A DNA stretch of 64,000 bases from Cryobacterium sp. PH29-G1. Its GTDB lineage: Bacteria; Actinomycetota; Actinomycetes; Actinomycetales; Microbacteriaceae. Each line of letters begins with the position of its first letter. Position 1 is the stretch's first letter. The notes under the pieces were generated by a model. That model saw nothing but the letters and a program-made list of their open reading frames with translations. It had not been told where the DNA came from and did no database searches. A program made the position numbers and the translations under genes. This document shows, in pieces, positions 19,280-28,091 of the stretch. Location of the stretch: assembly GCF_030063365.1 (NCBI RefSeq), contig NZ_JASISY010000009.1:1-64000 (forward strand). The letters are read 5' to 3'.

Positions 19280-19801
19280 CTAGGAGAGAAGGTGCAACTT
19301 GCGCCCTCTGATTGTCAGCAGCGCTGCGCCGAGGAGGAGAACGAGAACGCTGAAACCGGCGGCCAGGGTTCCGTTGAATCCGGTACTGGCCAGGTCACCG
19401 CCCGCGTTGGCAGCCGCAGCGGGGGTGACGATGACTGCCGCGGGAACGTATTCGAACCCGTCCGTGAGCTCGCCGGTGCCGCACGTTGCGGAACCCACGA
19501 CGGTCACGTCGACCGTTCCGACGCCGGCCGGAGCCACCGCCGTGATGGTCGAGTCATCGACGACCGTGAAGCTCGTTGCCGCGACGCCGCCGAACAGAAC
19601 GGCCGTGGCGCCGGTGAAGCACCAACCCGTGATGGTTACCGAGGTACCACCGGCTTCGGGACCAGAGTCCGGGTCGATCGTAACGGCGGCCCTGGCCCTG
19701 TGCGCGTCGGGACTCATCGTTTCGCCGGCGGCGCACGCTGCTTCTGATGCCCCACCGGTGCGCCCGTCGAGTCCGAGCGAACAGATCATTCGCGGCAGCA
19801 A
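19280..19801 (-). CDS. IPT/TIG-domain surface protein, probably 5'-truncated
   Basis: A frame of up to 173 residues. The second half of the first hundred residues is one IPT/TIG immunoglobulin-like domain (SGPEAGGTSVTITGWCF, GTVDVTVV). The end carries LASTG followed by a hydrophobic helix and a basic tail (IRGRKLHLLS), a sortase- or membrane-anchor signal. No signal peptide precedes the IPT domain, so the frame looks like the 3' end of a larger secreted protein. Its first ~170 bases overlap the opposite-strand gene that starts near 19614. Three terminators follow the stop. The start given is only the outer limit of the open frame. Confidence 0.6.
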   Translation of the reverse strand: MLPRMICSLGLDGRTGGASEAACAAGETMSPDAHRARAAVTIDPDSGPEAGGTSVTITGWCFTGATAVLFGGVAATSFTVVDDSTITAVAPAGVGTVDVTVVGSATCGTGELTDGFEYVPAAVIVTPAAAANAGGDLASTGFNGTLAAGFSVLVLLLGAALLTIRGRKLHLLS

Positions 19802-20357
19802 CCTGGAACTACTGTCGATCGGTGATCAGGCGGAAATGGCGCGGGTCAGCTGGACCGATTCGGTGGAGTGGCAGGTCGGGGTCACCTCCACCACGACCGA
19901 GACGGGAAGCGTCGTCGTGAACCTGATCGGGACCGGCAGTTCCTTGCTCGGCCTCTTCGACACCATCAGCAGCTGCCCCGAACGCTGGGTACATCACTCC
20001 TGCGCATCGGGGGCGACCCTGATCAGTGCACCGGCCGCCGTTCCGGTCGACGGCATATCGCGGCAACTGGCCCAGTTTGACGCTGCAGAGAACACCTGGT
20101 TCATGATCCGGCTCTGGCGGAATCATTCGAACGACATCGGAGCGGAGACCGTTCAGCTTCGGCTTCGCGCATCGGGGGCCAGCGGCGAACTCACCGCATC
20201 CCCGGCACGGGTTGCATCCCTGCCCGGCACCGGAACGAATATCTACCTGCCCGCGATCGTGTCGGGTGGCGCCATTACGCTTGGCCTCGCCACGGCGGGC
20301 CTAGCGCGTCTCACCCGCCGCTGGTGGCCGGCCGAGCCCGAACCGCAGCTTCAATGA
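19614..20357 (+). CDS. Secreted protein with LPGTG-type C-terminal anchor
   Basis: About 247 residues. A hydrophobic segment ending in PAAHA|ASD looks like a signal peptide. The mature part resembles the extracellular proteins found beside SipW-dependent exported proteins in Microbacteriaceae (that resemblance is from memory). The end shows LPGTG, a hydrophobic helix and the basic LTRRWW tail. GTG at 19614 gives a lysine before the hydrophobic part; ATG at 19632 is an alternative, and neither has a good ribosome binding site. The 5' end overlaps the antisense IPT gene. The stop overlaps the next start (ATGA), so the two + strand genes are translationally coupled. Confidence 0.6.
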   Translation: MKHQPVMVTEVPPASGPESGSIVTAALALCASGLIVSPAAHAASDAPPVRPSSPSEQIIRGSNLELLSIGDQAEMARVSWTDSVEWQVGVTSTTTETGSVVVNLIGTGSSLLGLFDTISSCPERWVHHSCASGATLISAPAAVPVDGISRQLAQFDAAENTWFMIRLWRNHSNDIGAETVQLRLRASGASGELTASPARVASLPGTGTNIYLPAIVSGGAITLGLATAGLARLTRRWWPAEPEPQLQ

Positions 20358-20872
20358 GCGCCCGCGCGGGTCGCACCGCCGCGGTCGGGTTCGCGGTGAC
20401 TGCCGTCCTGCTCGTCGGGCTACCGACATCAGCAGTGACCGAGGCGAGTTTTGCGGATGCCGAGCACGCGACAGCCACGCTGACCGCCTTCGTGGTGCCC
20501 GCACCCGTCATTGACACGTGTGTGGCGTCGAGCCTGCTGGTATCGCTGAGCCTGACGCCGCGAATCAGGATTACCTGGCACTACCCGGTGACCGGGTTCA
20601 CCGGCTCAGACGCCCGGTATTACTTCTCAAGCTCGGGCATTCTCGGTCTTGCCTCCGTGTTACTTGGGAACGGTGTGACCACGACAGGGCCCTCCTCGGG
20701 CACCTACACTTCAACGTTCCAAGGCTCACTATTGGGCGGGCTGCTCGGCGGCACGGCCGATGTCGGTGTGGCGGCCGTGCACTCCAGTGGCTGGGTCTCG
20801 CTGGTTTCGAGCGCCCACGGCACGTTCCCGTTGTTGATCGGCACGGGAACCTGCACGATCTCCAACTCGTAG
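20354..20872 (+). CDS. Alternate-signal-mediated exported protein (TasA/SipW-type)
   Basis: 172 residues. The N-terminus has a basic start, a hydrophobic stretch (AVGFAVTAVLLVGLPTSAVTE) and then ASFADAEHATATLTA, the pattern of actinobacterial proteins exported by SipW-like signal peptidases. The rest is Ser/Thr/Gly-rich with two cysteines near the ends (IDTC and TGTC) that could form a disulfide. ATG at 20354 overlaps the previous stop. No SipW-type peptidase lies next to it in this window, so processing would need one from elsewhere. It ends with no spacer against ackA: the two stop codons abut at 20872/20873. Confidence 0.65.
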   Translation: MSARAGRTAAVGFAVTAVLLVGLPTSAVTEASFADAEHATATLTAFVVPAPVIDTCVASSLLVSLSLTPRIRITWHYPVTGFTGSDARYYFSSSGILGLASVLLGNGVTTTGPSSGTYTSTFQGSLLGGLLGGTADVGVAAVHSSGWVSLVSSAHGTFPLLIGTGTCTISNS

Positions 20873-22129
20873 TTACTCCGGAGCGACAGTAGCGAGCGTC
20901 TGGCGGGCGATCTCGAGCTCCTCGTTGGTCGGAATCACCAGCACGGTGACCGCAGAATCATCGGCGCTGATCACGCGGGCACCCCGTTCGGCGGAATTGT
21001 TGCGCACCGGATCGATGCGGATCCCCAGCGCCTCCAGCCCGGCGAGGGCACGCTCGCGCACGAGCGGCGCGTTCTCGCCCACTCCGGCGGTAAACGAGAT
21101 CACGTCAACGCGCCCCAGCTGCGCGTAATACGCTCCGACATAGCCCTTGATCCGGTGCACGTACACGTCGATCGCGAGCTGCGACGGTCCGTCTCCCGCG
21201 GCCGCGGCCACGATAACGTCGCGCATGTCGCCCCGGCCGGTGAGCCCAAGCAGACCGCTGCCCCGGTTGAGCAGCTTGTCGAGTTCAGCAAAGTCGAGGC
21301 CGGCCCGACGGTGCAGGTGAAAGAGCGCTCCCGGGTCGATATCGCCCGACCGCGTTCCCATGACCAGGCCCTCCAGCGGAGTCATCCCCATGCTGGTCTC
21401 AACCGAACGACCTCCTGCGACGGCGCAGGCCGATCCGCCGTTGCCGAGGTGAAGCACGATCTGGTTGAGGTCTTCAATGGGGCGGTCCAGAAAATTTGCG
21501 GCTTCCCGCGAAACGAAACCGTGACTCGTTCCGTGAAAACCGTAGCGCCGAATACGAAACCGCTCGGCCAAATCGGCGTTGATCGCGTAGGTGAAGGCCT
21601 CGGGCGGCAGCGTCTGATGAAACGCCGTGTCGAAGATGACCACGTGCGGTATATCGGCAAATGCGGCAACGGCCGCGACGATCCCCTGCAGGGCACCGGG
21701 ATTATGCAGCGGCGCCAGCCCGGACAACTCGTCGATATCGCGTTCAACCTGCGGCGTCACCAGGGTCGGCTGGTGAAAACGTGCTCCGCCGTGCACCACC
21801 CGGTGCCCGATGGCCACCGGCGTGTGCATGGCGAGCGACGGCCCGTGCGTCGCAAAGGCTTCGAGCATCACGGCGAAGCCGGCCGTGTGGTCGGGAATGG
21901 GCAGCTCACGCTTCCATTTTTGATCAGCGGATGCCGGATTGTGCGTCTCCGCCGCCGCCTCGGCCGCCGATACCGCGGCTTTCACCCCGGCGATGGAGTG
22001 CACGGCGTCGCCGACGACCTCGCCGATGCGTTCGACCAGGCCACTGGCCAAAGTGGTCTCGGTGTCCATTTCGATGAGCTGGTACTTGAACGAGCTGGAG
22101 CCCGAATTGACGACCAGAACCGCGGTCAT
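20873..22129 (-). CDS. ackA: Acetate kinase
   Basis: A 418-residue ASKHA-fold kinase that converts acetyl phosphate and ADP to acetate and ATP. The N-terminal VLVVNSGSSSFKYQL, the GHRVVHGG block near residue 105, FDTAFHQTLP with its catalytic Asp and His, and the FTAGVGENAPLVR end are all present. Length is typical. Its ATG overlaps the pta stop (22126-22129), so the two are translationally coupled. In the xfp-pta-ackA operon it harvests ATP from the acetyl phosphate made by phosphoketolase. Confidence 0.97.
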   Translation of the reverse strand: MTAVLVVNSGSSSFKYQLIEMDTETTLASGLVERIGEVVGDAVHSIAGVKAAVSAAEAAAETHNPASADQKWKRELPIPDHTAGFAVMLEAFATHGPSLAMHTPVAIGHRVVHGGARFHQPTLVTPQVERDIDELSGLAPLHNPGALQGIVAAVAAFADIPHVVIFDTAFHQTLPPEAFTYAINADLAERFRIRRYGFHGTSHGFVSREAANFLDRPIEDLNQIVLHLGNGGSACAVAGGRSVETSMGMTPLEGLVMGTRSGDIDPGALFHLHRRAGLDFAELDKLLNRGSGLLGLTGRGDMRDVIVAAAAGDGPSQLAIDVYVHRIKGYVGAYYAQLGRVDVISFTAGVGENAPLVRERALAGLEALGIRIDPVRNNSAERGARVISADDSAVTVLVIPTNEELEIARQTLATVAPE

Positions 22130-24351
22130 CGGGTCACTCCGTTCGACGTGGTGAGCGCCGGCGTTTCGGAGCCTGCTGCACCGGCCAGCCCGGCCGCCTG
22201 AATGGCCGTGATGGCGACGGTGTTCACGATGTCCTGCACGAGGGCGCCGCGGGACAGGTCGTTGATGGCCTTGCGCAAGCCCTGCAAGACCGGGCCGATC
22301 GCGACGGCACCGGCGCTGCGCTGCACCGCCTTGTAGGTGTTGTTGCCGGTGTTGAGGTCGGGAAAGATGAACACCGTGGCGCGGCCGGCCACGCTCGAAC
22401 CGGGCATCTTTGTGGCCGCGACCGCGGCATCCGCTGCAGCGTCGTACTGAATCGGGCCCTCAACGAGCAGGTCGGGGCGCCGTTCACGCACGAGAGCGGT
22501 TGCGGTGCGCACCTTGTCGACGTCGGCGCCCTCACCGGAGGATCCGGTGGAGTAGGACAGCATCGCGATGCGCGGCTCGATACCGAACTGCACGGCCGTC
22601 GCGGCGGCGGAGATGGCGATGTCGGCGAGCTGCTCCGCGGTGGGCACGGGGATGACGGCGCAGTCTCCGTAGACGAGCACGCGGTCGGCCAGCGCCATCA
22701 GGAAGACGCTCGACACCACCCCGACGCCGTCCTGAGTCTTGATGATCTCGAAGCTGGGGCGAATGGTGTGCGCGGTCGTGTGGGTGGCACCGGAAACCAT
22801 GCCGTCGGCGAGACCGAGCTGCACCATCATGGTACCGAAATAACTCACATCGGTGACAACCTCGTTGGCCTGGTCCAGCGTGATGCCCTTGTGGGCACGC
22901 AGGTGCATGTATTCTTTGGCGAATTTCAGGCGCAGCACGTCGTCGTACGGACTCACCACCTGGGCCTTGGAAATATCGAGGCCGAGGCCGATAGCGCGTG
23001 AACGCACCTCGAATTCCTCACCGAGAATGGTCAACTCAACGACATCGCGGCGCAGCAAGGTGGCGGCGGCGCGCAGCACACGGTCGTCCTCCCCTTCGGG
23101 CAGCACGATGTGCTTGCGGTTGCTGCGTGCCCGTTCGAGCAGCGCGTACTCGAACATGAGCGGGGTGACGACCTCGGTCGGGGTCACGTCGAGACGGTCG
23201 AGCAGTGCCGTGGCGTCAACGTGCGTCTCGAACAGGGCCAGTGCGGTGTCGTGCTTGCGCTGTGAATCGGCGGCGAGTCGCCCACGGGTGCGGGTGATGC
23301 GCATGGTCGTGTCGTAGGAGCCGAGCTTGGTCATAATGATCGGCAGCGAGGGCGCGAGGCCCTCCATCAGGCGTTGGATGGCCTCGGGCAGCTCGAAGCC
23401 GCCGTTGAGCACGATGCCGGCAATCGACGGGAACGTGGCCGAAGCATTGGCGAGCAACACGGCCAGCAGCACGTCTTCACGGTCGCCGGGCACAACAACG
23501 ACGGCGCCCTCAATGAGGCGCGGCAACACGTTGACCATCGACATCGCGGCAACGACAACACCGAGCGCCTCGCGAGCCAGCAGCGCCGGGTCGCCCTTGA
23601 TCAGGGTTCCCTCGGTCGCCACCATGATGCTCTGCATGCTCGGGGCCACCAGGTAGGGGTCTTCGGGGATGGCCCAGATCGGCACCCCGAACGCTCCGCC
23701 CGAGCGCGCCGGCTGGGCGTTGGTCGTGGCGCGCACCGCGTCGATGATCTCGGCCAGGGCCGTTTCGTCGGCCCGGTTGACGATGATCGCCAAAACGGAT
23801 GCGTGTTCGTCGCGTAGTTCGGCCAGCGCAACGTCGGTCTGGTGGCCGATGTCCACGGCCGAGCGGGCGTCGCTCTGCCCGAGGCGTTCGCCCTCGCCGG
23901 GGCCGGCTCTACCGCCGAGCACGAGGAGTACGGGCGCACCGAGGTTCGCGGCGATGCGAGCGTTGAAGGCGAGTTCGGTGGGGCTGCCGACATCGGTGTA
24001 GTCACTGCCGATGACGACGACCGTGTCGCACAGCGCTTCGATCGCCTTGTAGCGCGCAACGATGCGGGCCAGGGCTGCCTCGGGGTCGGTGTTGACGTCG
24101 TCGTAACTGACACCGATGCTCTGCTCATAGGTTTGCCCGGCCGCAACACCGGGGCCGGCATTGGCCTGAAGGTGACGCAGCAGAAGTTCAACGACATAGT
24201 CGGGTTCGGTCGCGGTGCGGGCTACCGGTCGAAATACCCCGACCCGCTCCACCAGATGGGTGAGGGTGTCGAGCACGCCGAGCGCGATCGAAGATTTGCC
24301 GGTATTACCTTCGGCACTGGTGATGTAAATACTGCGAGCCACGATGTCCAT
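22126..24351 (-). CDS. pta: Phosphate acetyltransferase (long form)
   Basis: A 741-residue enzyme that interconverts acetyl phosphate and acetyl-CoA. The N-terminal third is a P-loop, dethiobiotin-synthetase-like domain (YITSAEGNTGKSSIALG), followed by a DRTGG-type regulatory region, and the catalytic PTA_PTB domain from about residue 410 (HIVLPEGEDDRVLRAA, LGLADGMVSGATHTTAHTIRP). This is the long actinobacterial/enteric architecture. It starts 52 bp after xfp and overlaps ackA. Together they allow carbon from sugar phosphates to enter either acetyl-CoA or acetate plus ATP. Confidence 0.96.
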   Translation of the reverse strand: MDIVARSIYITSAEGNTGKSSIALGVLDTLTHLVERVGVFRPVARTATEPDYVVELLLRHLQANAGPGVAAGQTYEQSIGVSYDDVNTDPEAALARIVARYKAIEALCDTVVVIGSDYTDVGSPTELAFNARIAANLGAPVLLVLGGRAGPGEGERLGQSDARSAVDIGHQTDVALAELRDEHASVLAIIVNRADETALAEIIDAVRATTNAQPARSGGAFGVPIWAIPEDPYLVAPSMQSIMVATEGTLIKGDPALLAREALGVVVAAMSMVNVLPRLIEGAVVVVPGDREDVLLAVLLANASATFPSIAGIVLNGGFELPEAIQRLMEGLAPSLPIIMTKLGSYDTTMRITRTRGRLAADSQRKHDTALALFETHVDATALLDRLDVTPTEVVTPLMFEYALLERARSNRKHIVLPEGEDDRVLRAAATLLRRDVVELTILGEEFEVRSRAIGLGLDISKAQVVSPYDDVLRLKFAKEYMHLRAHKGITLDQANEVVTDVSYFGTMMVQLGLADGMVSGATHTTAHTIRPSFEIIKTQDGVGVVSSVFLMALADRVLVYGDCAVIPVPTAEQLADIAISAAATAVQFGIEPRIAMLSYSTGSSGEGADVDKVRTATALVRERRPDLLVEGPIQYDAAADAAVAATKMPGSSVAGRATVFIFPDLNTGNNTYKAVQRSAGAVAIGPVLQGLRKAINDLSRGALVQDIVNTVAITAIQAAGLAGAAGSETPALTTSNGVTR

Positions 24352-24403
24352 TCAAACGTTTTCGGGTTAGTAGAGTTTCGGGCCAGGCCCGGTCGGTAGG
24401 GGG

Positions 24404-26872
24404 CTACACGTTGTCGCTGCCCGTCTCGGCAGCGGCGGGGGCGGCATCCGTTTTCGACCAGGACCAGTCGGCGACGTCGGGAAGATCTTCCCCGTGGTCG
24501 CGGGTGTATTGGCGCGCGGCCAGGCGCGCATCCTGCATCTGCTGCCGGAGTAAGCCGGCGCGGGCGGCGAGACCGGGGGTGCGGTCGATGACGTCCATGA
24601 CGAGGTGGTATCGGTCGAGATCGTTGAGCATGACCATGTCGAACGGGGTCGTTGTCGTGCCGTTCTCTTTGTAGCCGCGGGCATGCAGGTTGTCATGACC
24701 GTGCCGTTTGTAGGTGAGCCGATGGATCAGCCACGGGTAGCCGTGGTAGGCGAAAATGATCGGCTTGTCGGGCGTGAAGACAGCATCGAAAGCGCTGTCG
24801 CTCAGGCCGTGCGGATGATCGTCCTCGGATTGCAGGCGCATGAGGTCGACGACGTTCACGACCCGCAACTTGAGGTCGGGCAGGTTCTCCCGCAGAATCT
24901 CGGCGGCGGCGAGCACCTCCAGGGTCGGTACGTCGCCGGCGGCGGCGAGCACGACATCCGGTTCCTCACCGGCAACTTCGGTGCCGGCCCAGTCGAAGAT
25001 GCCCAGTCCGCGGGTGCAGTGCGCCACGGCCTCTTCCATGGTGAGCAGGTTCGGAGCCGGCTGCTTACCGGCCACGACGACGTTCACATAGTTGACGCTG
25101 CGCAGGCAGTGGTCGTAGGTGCTCAGCAGCGTATTGGCGTCAAAGGGCAGGTAGACCCGCACGACGTCGGCGCTCTTGTTGACGACGTGGTCGATGAAAC
25201 CGGGGTCCTGGTGGCTGAATCCGTTGTGATCCTGCCGCCAGACGTGCGAGCTCAGCAGGTAGTTGAGGCTTGCGATCGGCGCCCGCCACCCAATCTCGGC
25301 GGTGACCTTCAGCCATTTGGCGTGCTGGTTGAACATGGAATCGACGATGTGAATGAACGCTTCGTAGCAGTTGAACAGCCCGTGCCGCCCGGTCAGCAGG
25401 TAGCCCTCGAGCCAGCCCTCGCACTGGTGCTCGCTGAGCATCTCCATGACCCGACCGGCGCGTGCCAGGTTGGTGTCGCCGGGAAGCATCTCGGCGTCCC
25501 ACTGCTTGTCGGTGGCCTCATAGACCGCGGGCGCCAGCCGGTTTGACGCGGTTTCATCCGGGCCGAAGATGCGAAAATTGTCGGGATTCAAGCGGATGAC
25601 CTCGGCCAGGTAGCCGCCGAGCACTCGCGTCGCCTCGCTCAGCGTGGCGCCGGGCTCAGCCACCTCGATCGCGAAATCGCGAAAGTCGGGCAGGTGCAGG
25701 TCTCGGCGGAGCAGTCCGCCGTTGGCGATCGGGTTGGCGCTCATGCGCAGGTCACCGGTCGGGGCGAGGGCGCGGATCTCTGCCACGGGAGCACCGTGTT
25801 CGTCGAACAGTTCTGCGGGACGGTAGGACAGCATCCACTGCTCGAGCAGGGCCGTGTGGGCGGGAGTGTCGCGGGCGTTTTTGAGCGGCACCTGGTGCGC
25901 CCGCCAGGTGTTCTCCACCGGCACGCCGTCAATAATGGCGGGGCAGGTCCAGCCTTTGGGAGTGCGAAGAATGATCATGGGCCAGCGCGGGCGGGCGAAA
26001 TCTTCGTTGTTGGCGGCGGCTGCGGCCGCGGCAGCCTTGATGTCAGCGATCTGGTTGAGCACCAGGTCGAGCGTCTCGGCCATGCGGGCGTGCACGAGCA
26101 TCGGGTCTTCGCCGTCGAAGCCGCCGGCGACGATATAGGGGGTATGGCCGTAGCCGCGCATGAGGTCGAGCAATTCGTCTTCGGGGATGCGCGCGAGCAC
26201 GGTGGGGTTGGCGATCTTGTACCCGTTGAGGTGCAGGATGGGCAGCACAACGCCATCCTGAATCGGATCGATGAACTTGTTCGAGTGCCAGCTGGTGGCG
26301 AGCGGGCCCGTTTCGGCCTCGCCGTCACCGACGACCGCGGCCACGAGCAGGTTCGGGTTGTCGAACGCTGCCCCGTAGGCGTGACTGAGCGCGTAGCCGA
26401 GTTCGCCACCCTCGTGGATGGAGCCGGGCAGCTCGGGCGAGGCATGACTGGGGATGCCACCGGGAAAGGAGAACTGGCGAAACAGCTTCTGCACGCCGTG
26501 GGCGTTCTGCTCAATGTTGGTGTACACCTCGGTATAGGTGCCGTCGAGGTAGGCGTTGGCGACCATTCCCGGGCCGCCGTGGCCGGGGCCGGTGATGTAG
26601 ATGGTGCTCTGGCTGCGTTCCTGAATGGCCCGGTTGAGGTGCGCGTAGAGAAAGTTGAGACCGGGCGTGGTGCCCCAGTGGCCGAGCAGGCGCGGCTTCA
26701 CGTGGTCGCTGGTGAGGGTCTCGGTGAGCAGGGCGTTGCCGAGGAGGTAGATCTGGCCGACGGCGAGATAATTCGCGGCCCGCCACCATGCGTCGATACT
26801 CGCGAGGGCCGATGCGCTGAGCGGTTTTGGCGCGCGCGAAGGCCAGGTCATGGTGCCGGAATCGTCGATCAT
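24404..26872 (-). CDS. xfp: Xylulose-5-P/fructose-6-P phosphoketolase
   Basis: An 822-residue thiamine-diphosphate enzyme that cleaves xylulose 5-phosphate (and usually fructose 6-phosphate) with phosphate to acetyl phosphate plus a shorter sugar phosphate. Visible blocks are [13 protein letters not shown], the [17 protein letters not shown] segment, the cofactor-binding [15 protein letters not shown], and [18 protein letters not shown]. Length is normal. ATG at 26872 is supported by GGAGG four bases upstream; a later in-frame ATG at 26851 is possible. First gene of xfp-pta-ackA. Substrate preference cannot be read from sequence alone. Confidence 0.96.
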   Translation of the reverse strand: MIDDSGTMTWPSRAPKPLSASALASIDAWWRAANYLAVGQIYLLGNALLTETLTSDHVKPRLLGHWGTTPGLNFLYAHLNRAIQERSQSTIYITGPGHGGPGMVANAYLDGTYTEVYTNIEQNAHGVQKLFRQFSFPGGIPSHASPELPGSIHEGGELGYALSHAYGAAFDNPNLLVAAVVGDGEAETGPLATSWHSNKFIDPIQDGVVLPILHLNGYKIANPTVLARIPEDELLDLMRGYGHTPYIVAGGFDGEDPMLVHARMAETLDLVLNQIADIKAAAAAAAANNEDFARPRWPMIILRTPKGWTCPAIIDGVPVENTWRAHQVPLKNARDTPAHTALLEQWMLSYRPAELFDEHGAPVAEIRALAPTGDLRMSANPIANGGLLRRDLHLPDFRDFAIEVAEPGATLSEATRVLGGYLAEVIRLNPDNFRIFGPDETASNRLAPAVYEATDKQWDAEMLPGDTNLARAGRVMEMLSEHQCEGWLEGYLLTGRHGLFNCYEAFIHIVDSMFNQHAKWLKVTAEIGWRAPIASLNYLLSSHVWRQDHNGFSHQDPGFIDHVVNKSADVVRVYLPFDANTLLSTYDHCLRSVNYVNVVVAGKQPAPNLLTMEEAVAHCTRGLGIFDWAGTEVAGEEPDVVLAAAGDVPTLEVLAAAEILRENLPDLKLRVVNVVDLMRLQSEDDHPHGLSDSAFDAVFTPDKPIIFAYHGYPWLIHRLTYKRHGHDNLHARGYKENGTTTTPFDMVMLNDLDRYHLVMDVIDRTPGLAARAGLLRQQMQDARLAARQYTRDHGEDLPDVADWSWSKTDAAPAAAETGSDNV

Positions 26873-27010
26873 CGGTCCTCCGCATTGTCGCGCGGCGACA
26901 TAGCCACGCTTCTTCCATCCTATTGAGCCTCAACATTGCACCAAGTGCCAAAGGTCCCGACTCCCGCGTCGTCGGCCTAATGGGGGCCATTTTCTCAAGC
27001 ACTATTTCAG

Positions 27011-27070
27011 GCGAGAGCGGGAAAAACGTTGTTATGGCGGTGCTGAAGCAACCATTTTTCCGCTCTCGCG
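27011..27070. repeat. Long inverted repeat with A/T-ending arms
   Basis: GCGAGAGCGGGAAAAA (27011-27026) is matched by the complement of TTTTTCCGCTCTCGCG (27055-27070), differing by one base insertion, with a 28-base spacer. It lies between the SRP RNA 3' end and the xfp promoter region. The size resembles the ~90-bp palindromic elements but the arm sequence is unrelated. The rest of 26873-27010 shows no gene; an imperfect palindrome TTGCACCAAGTGCCAA at 26936 could be an operator for xfp. Confidence 0.7.
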
Positions 27071-27096
27071 GGGTATCGGGGCGGGGGCGGGCATAG

Positions 27097-27190
27097 AAAA
27101 GACTCCTCGCGCACCTGCCAGAGCTCAGTTACCCTTGCTACGTTTCCGTCCTGGGGGAATTGGCCGAGATGACACCACGCGAGGAGCCGA
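27097..27190 (-). ncRNA. ffs: Signal recognition particle RNA, small 4.5S type
   Basis: Read on the minus strand, the domain IV core is clear: CCCCCAGGACGGAAACG followed by TAGCAAGGGTAACTGAGC. The 5' CTCCTCGCG pairs with CGCGAGGAG at the 3' end, closing the hairpin, and TTTT follows at 27100-27097. The length of about 94 nt fits the small bacterial SRP RNA that binds Ffh and targets membrane proteins. Ends are estimated from the closing stem and the promoter. Confidence 0.9.
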
Positions 27191-27195
27191 CCCTT

Positions 27196-27225
27196 AGTTT
27201 AGGGCACGCGGCGAAGCGGCACCAA
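27196..27225 (-). promoter_or_regulatory. Probable promoter of the SRP RNA gene
   Basis: On the minus strand TTGGTG (27225-27220) and TAAACT (27201-27196) are 18 bases apart, a good -35/-10 pair, and place the transcription start near 27190, at the edge of the folded SRP RNA. Confidence 0.6.
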
Positions 27226-27284
27226 CCGGGACCGTCTGCGGGGGTGGCGGCAGCACGCTCCGGAAACAGGTAAGATTCTCTGGT

Positions 27285-27306
27285 GCCGTTGCTTTATTGC
27301 AACGGC
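27285..27306 (+). other. 8-bp hairpin just before tRNA-Ser
   Basis: GCCGTTGC (27285-27292) and GCAACGGC (27299-27306) form a perfect stem around TTTATT, ending five bases before the mature tRNA. TAAGAT at 27271 is a possible -10 box, so the hairpin would lie in the tRNA leader. It may act in 5' processing. Confidence 0.5.
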
Positions 27307-27311
27307 GGCCA

Positions 27312-27399
27312 GGAGAATTCGCCTAGTGGCCTATGGCGCACGCTTGGAAAGCGTGTTGGGTGAAAGCCCTCGGGGGTTCGAATCCCCCATTCTCCGCCA
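27312..27399 (+). tRNA. tRNA-Ser (anticodon GGA)
   Basis: An 88-base tRNA including an encoded CCA. The acceptor arms GGAGAAT (27312-27318) and ATTCTCC (27389-27395) pair fully; the anticodon stem ACGCT/AGCGT encloses TTGGAAA with anticodon GGA. There is a long variable arm, as expected of class II serine tRNAs, and GGTTCGAATC in the T arm. It reads UCC and UCU codons. Confidence 0.96.
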
Positions 27400-27501
27400 G
27401 AAGTATCACCGCAGTGTGTTGGATCGGGCGTGCGTGTGCGCCAGACACCAGCGTTTGCTGCTCACGCTCGCGCGTGAAGCGATCGGTGCGTGAAACGCCG
27501 G

Positions 27502-28014
27502 TCAGCTGCCGGAACGTTCCGCGAATCCGCGAATGAAAGCGGCCTGGCCGGCATGCTCGAGGTCGTCGTCGAGCACACTCACCAGACGCACTCCGCGGGT
27601 GACCGGCGGGGTCCACCGGCGGTCGATCACGTCATCGAGGCTGTCTTCGGCGAGAGTCTCAAGGTAGGCCACGGTTTTTGCGTGCACGGCGTCGTAGTAG
27701 CCGCCGAGTCGCGCCGCGTCGGCGCGCACGGCGGCCACGTCGGCGCTGGACTGGCGGTAGCCGGTGGCTGACGAGTCAAACGGCAGTCCGAACCGTTCCT
27801 GCCAGCCGTCCTGGGTCCAGACCTGGTCGTGGCCGGCGAGTTCGGCGATGTGGTCGTCTTGCACGCGGGTGAGGTGCCAGATGAGCCAGGCGATCGAGTT
27901 GGCGTCGGCATCCGCTCGAAAAGTGAGGGTGTCGATGCTCGCGTCTTTGAGGGTCTCGTGCACCGTTCCCTGGACGCGCCCGAAGGCTTCGATGAGCAAG
28001 GCGATCGAGTTCAT
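27502..28014 (-). CDS. DinB-like (DUF664) protein
   Basis: 170 residues, all helical, matching the DinB/DUF664 four-helix fold. Candidate metal-binding histidines are in WHLTRVQDDH (about 47 and 55) and in DDDLEHAGQAAFIRG near the C-terminus, the usual three-His pattern. Members are often thiol- (mycothiol-) dependent enzymes in actinobacteria, but the reaction here is unknown. ATG at 28014 has GGAG-like sequence upstream. It precedes, by 77 bp on the opposite side of its stop, nothing related: it lies between tRNA-Ser and the end of the T7SS effector operon on the same strand and may receive read-through. Confidence 0.85.
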   Translation of the reverse strand: MNSIALLIEAFGRVQGTVHETLKDASIDTLTFRADADANSIAWLIWHLTRVQDDHIAELAGHDQVWTQDGWQERFGLPFDSSATGYRQSSADVAAVRADAARLGGYYDAVHAKTVAYLETLAEDSLDDVIDRRWTPPVTRGVRLVSVLDDDLEHAGQAAFIRGFAERSGS

Positions 28015-28091
28015 GGTGCTCCTTCGTGAGGTGTACCCCCCACGCTACCGGCCAGCGCTGACATTAGCGCAGCTGCGCGGTCACCTCGGTG

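Noticed and set aside
26873..27010. A small gene or riboswitch before xfp.
   Set aside because: No start with a ribosome binding site and no recognisable riboswitch core; only a weak palindrome is present.
28060..28080. A terminator after the effector operon at the GCGCT/AGCGC hairpin.
   Set aside because: The stem is only five base pairs and no T-run follows.
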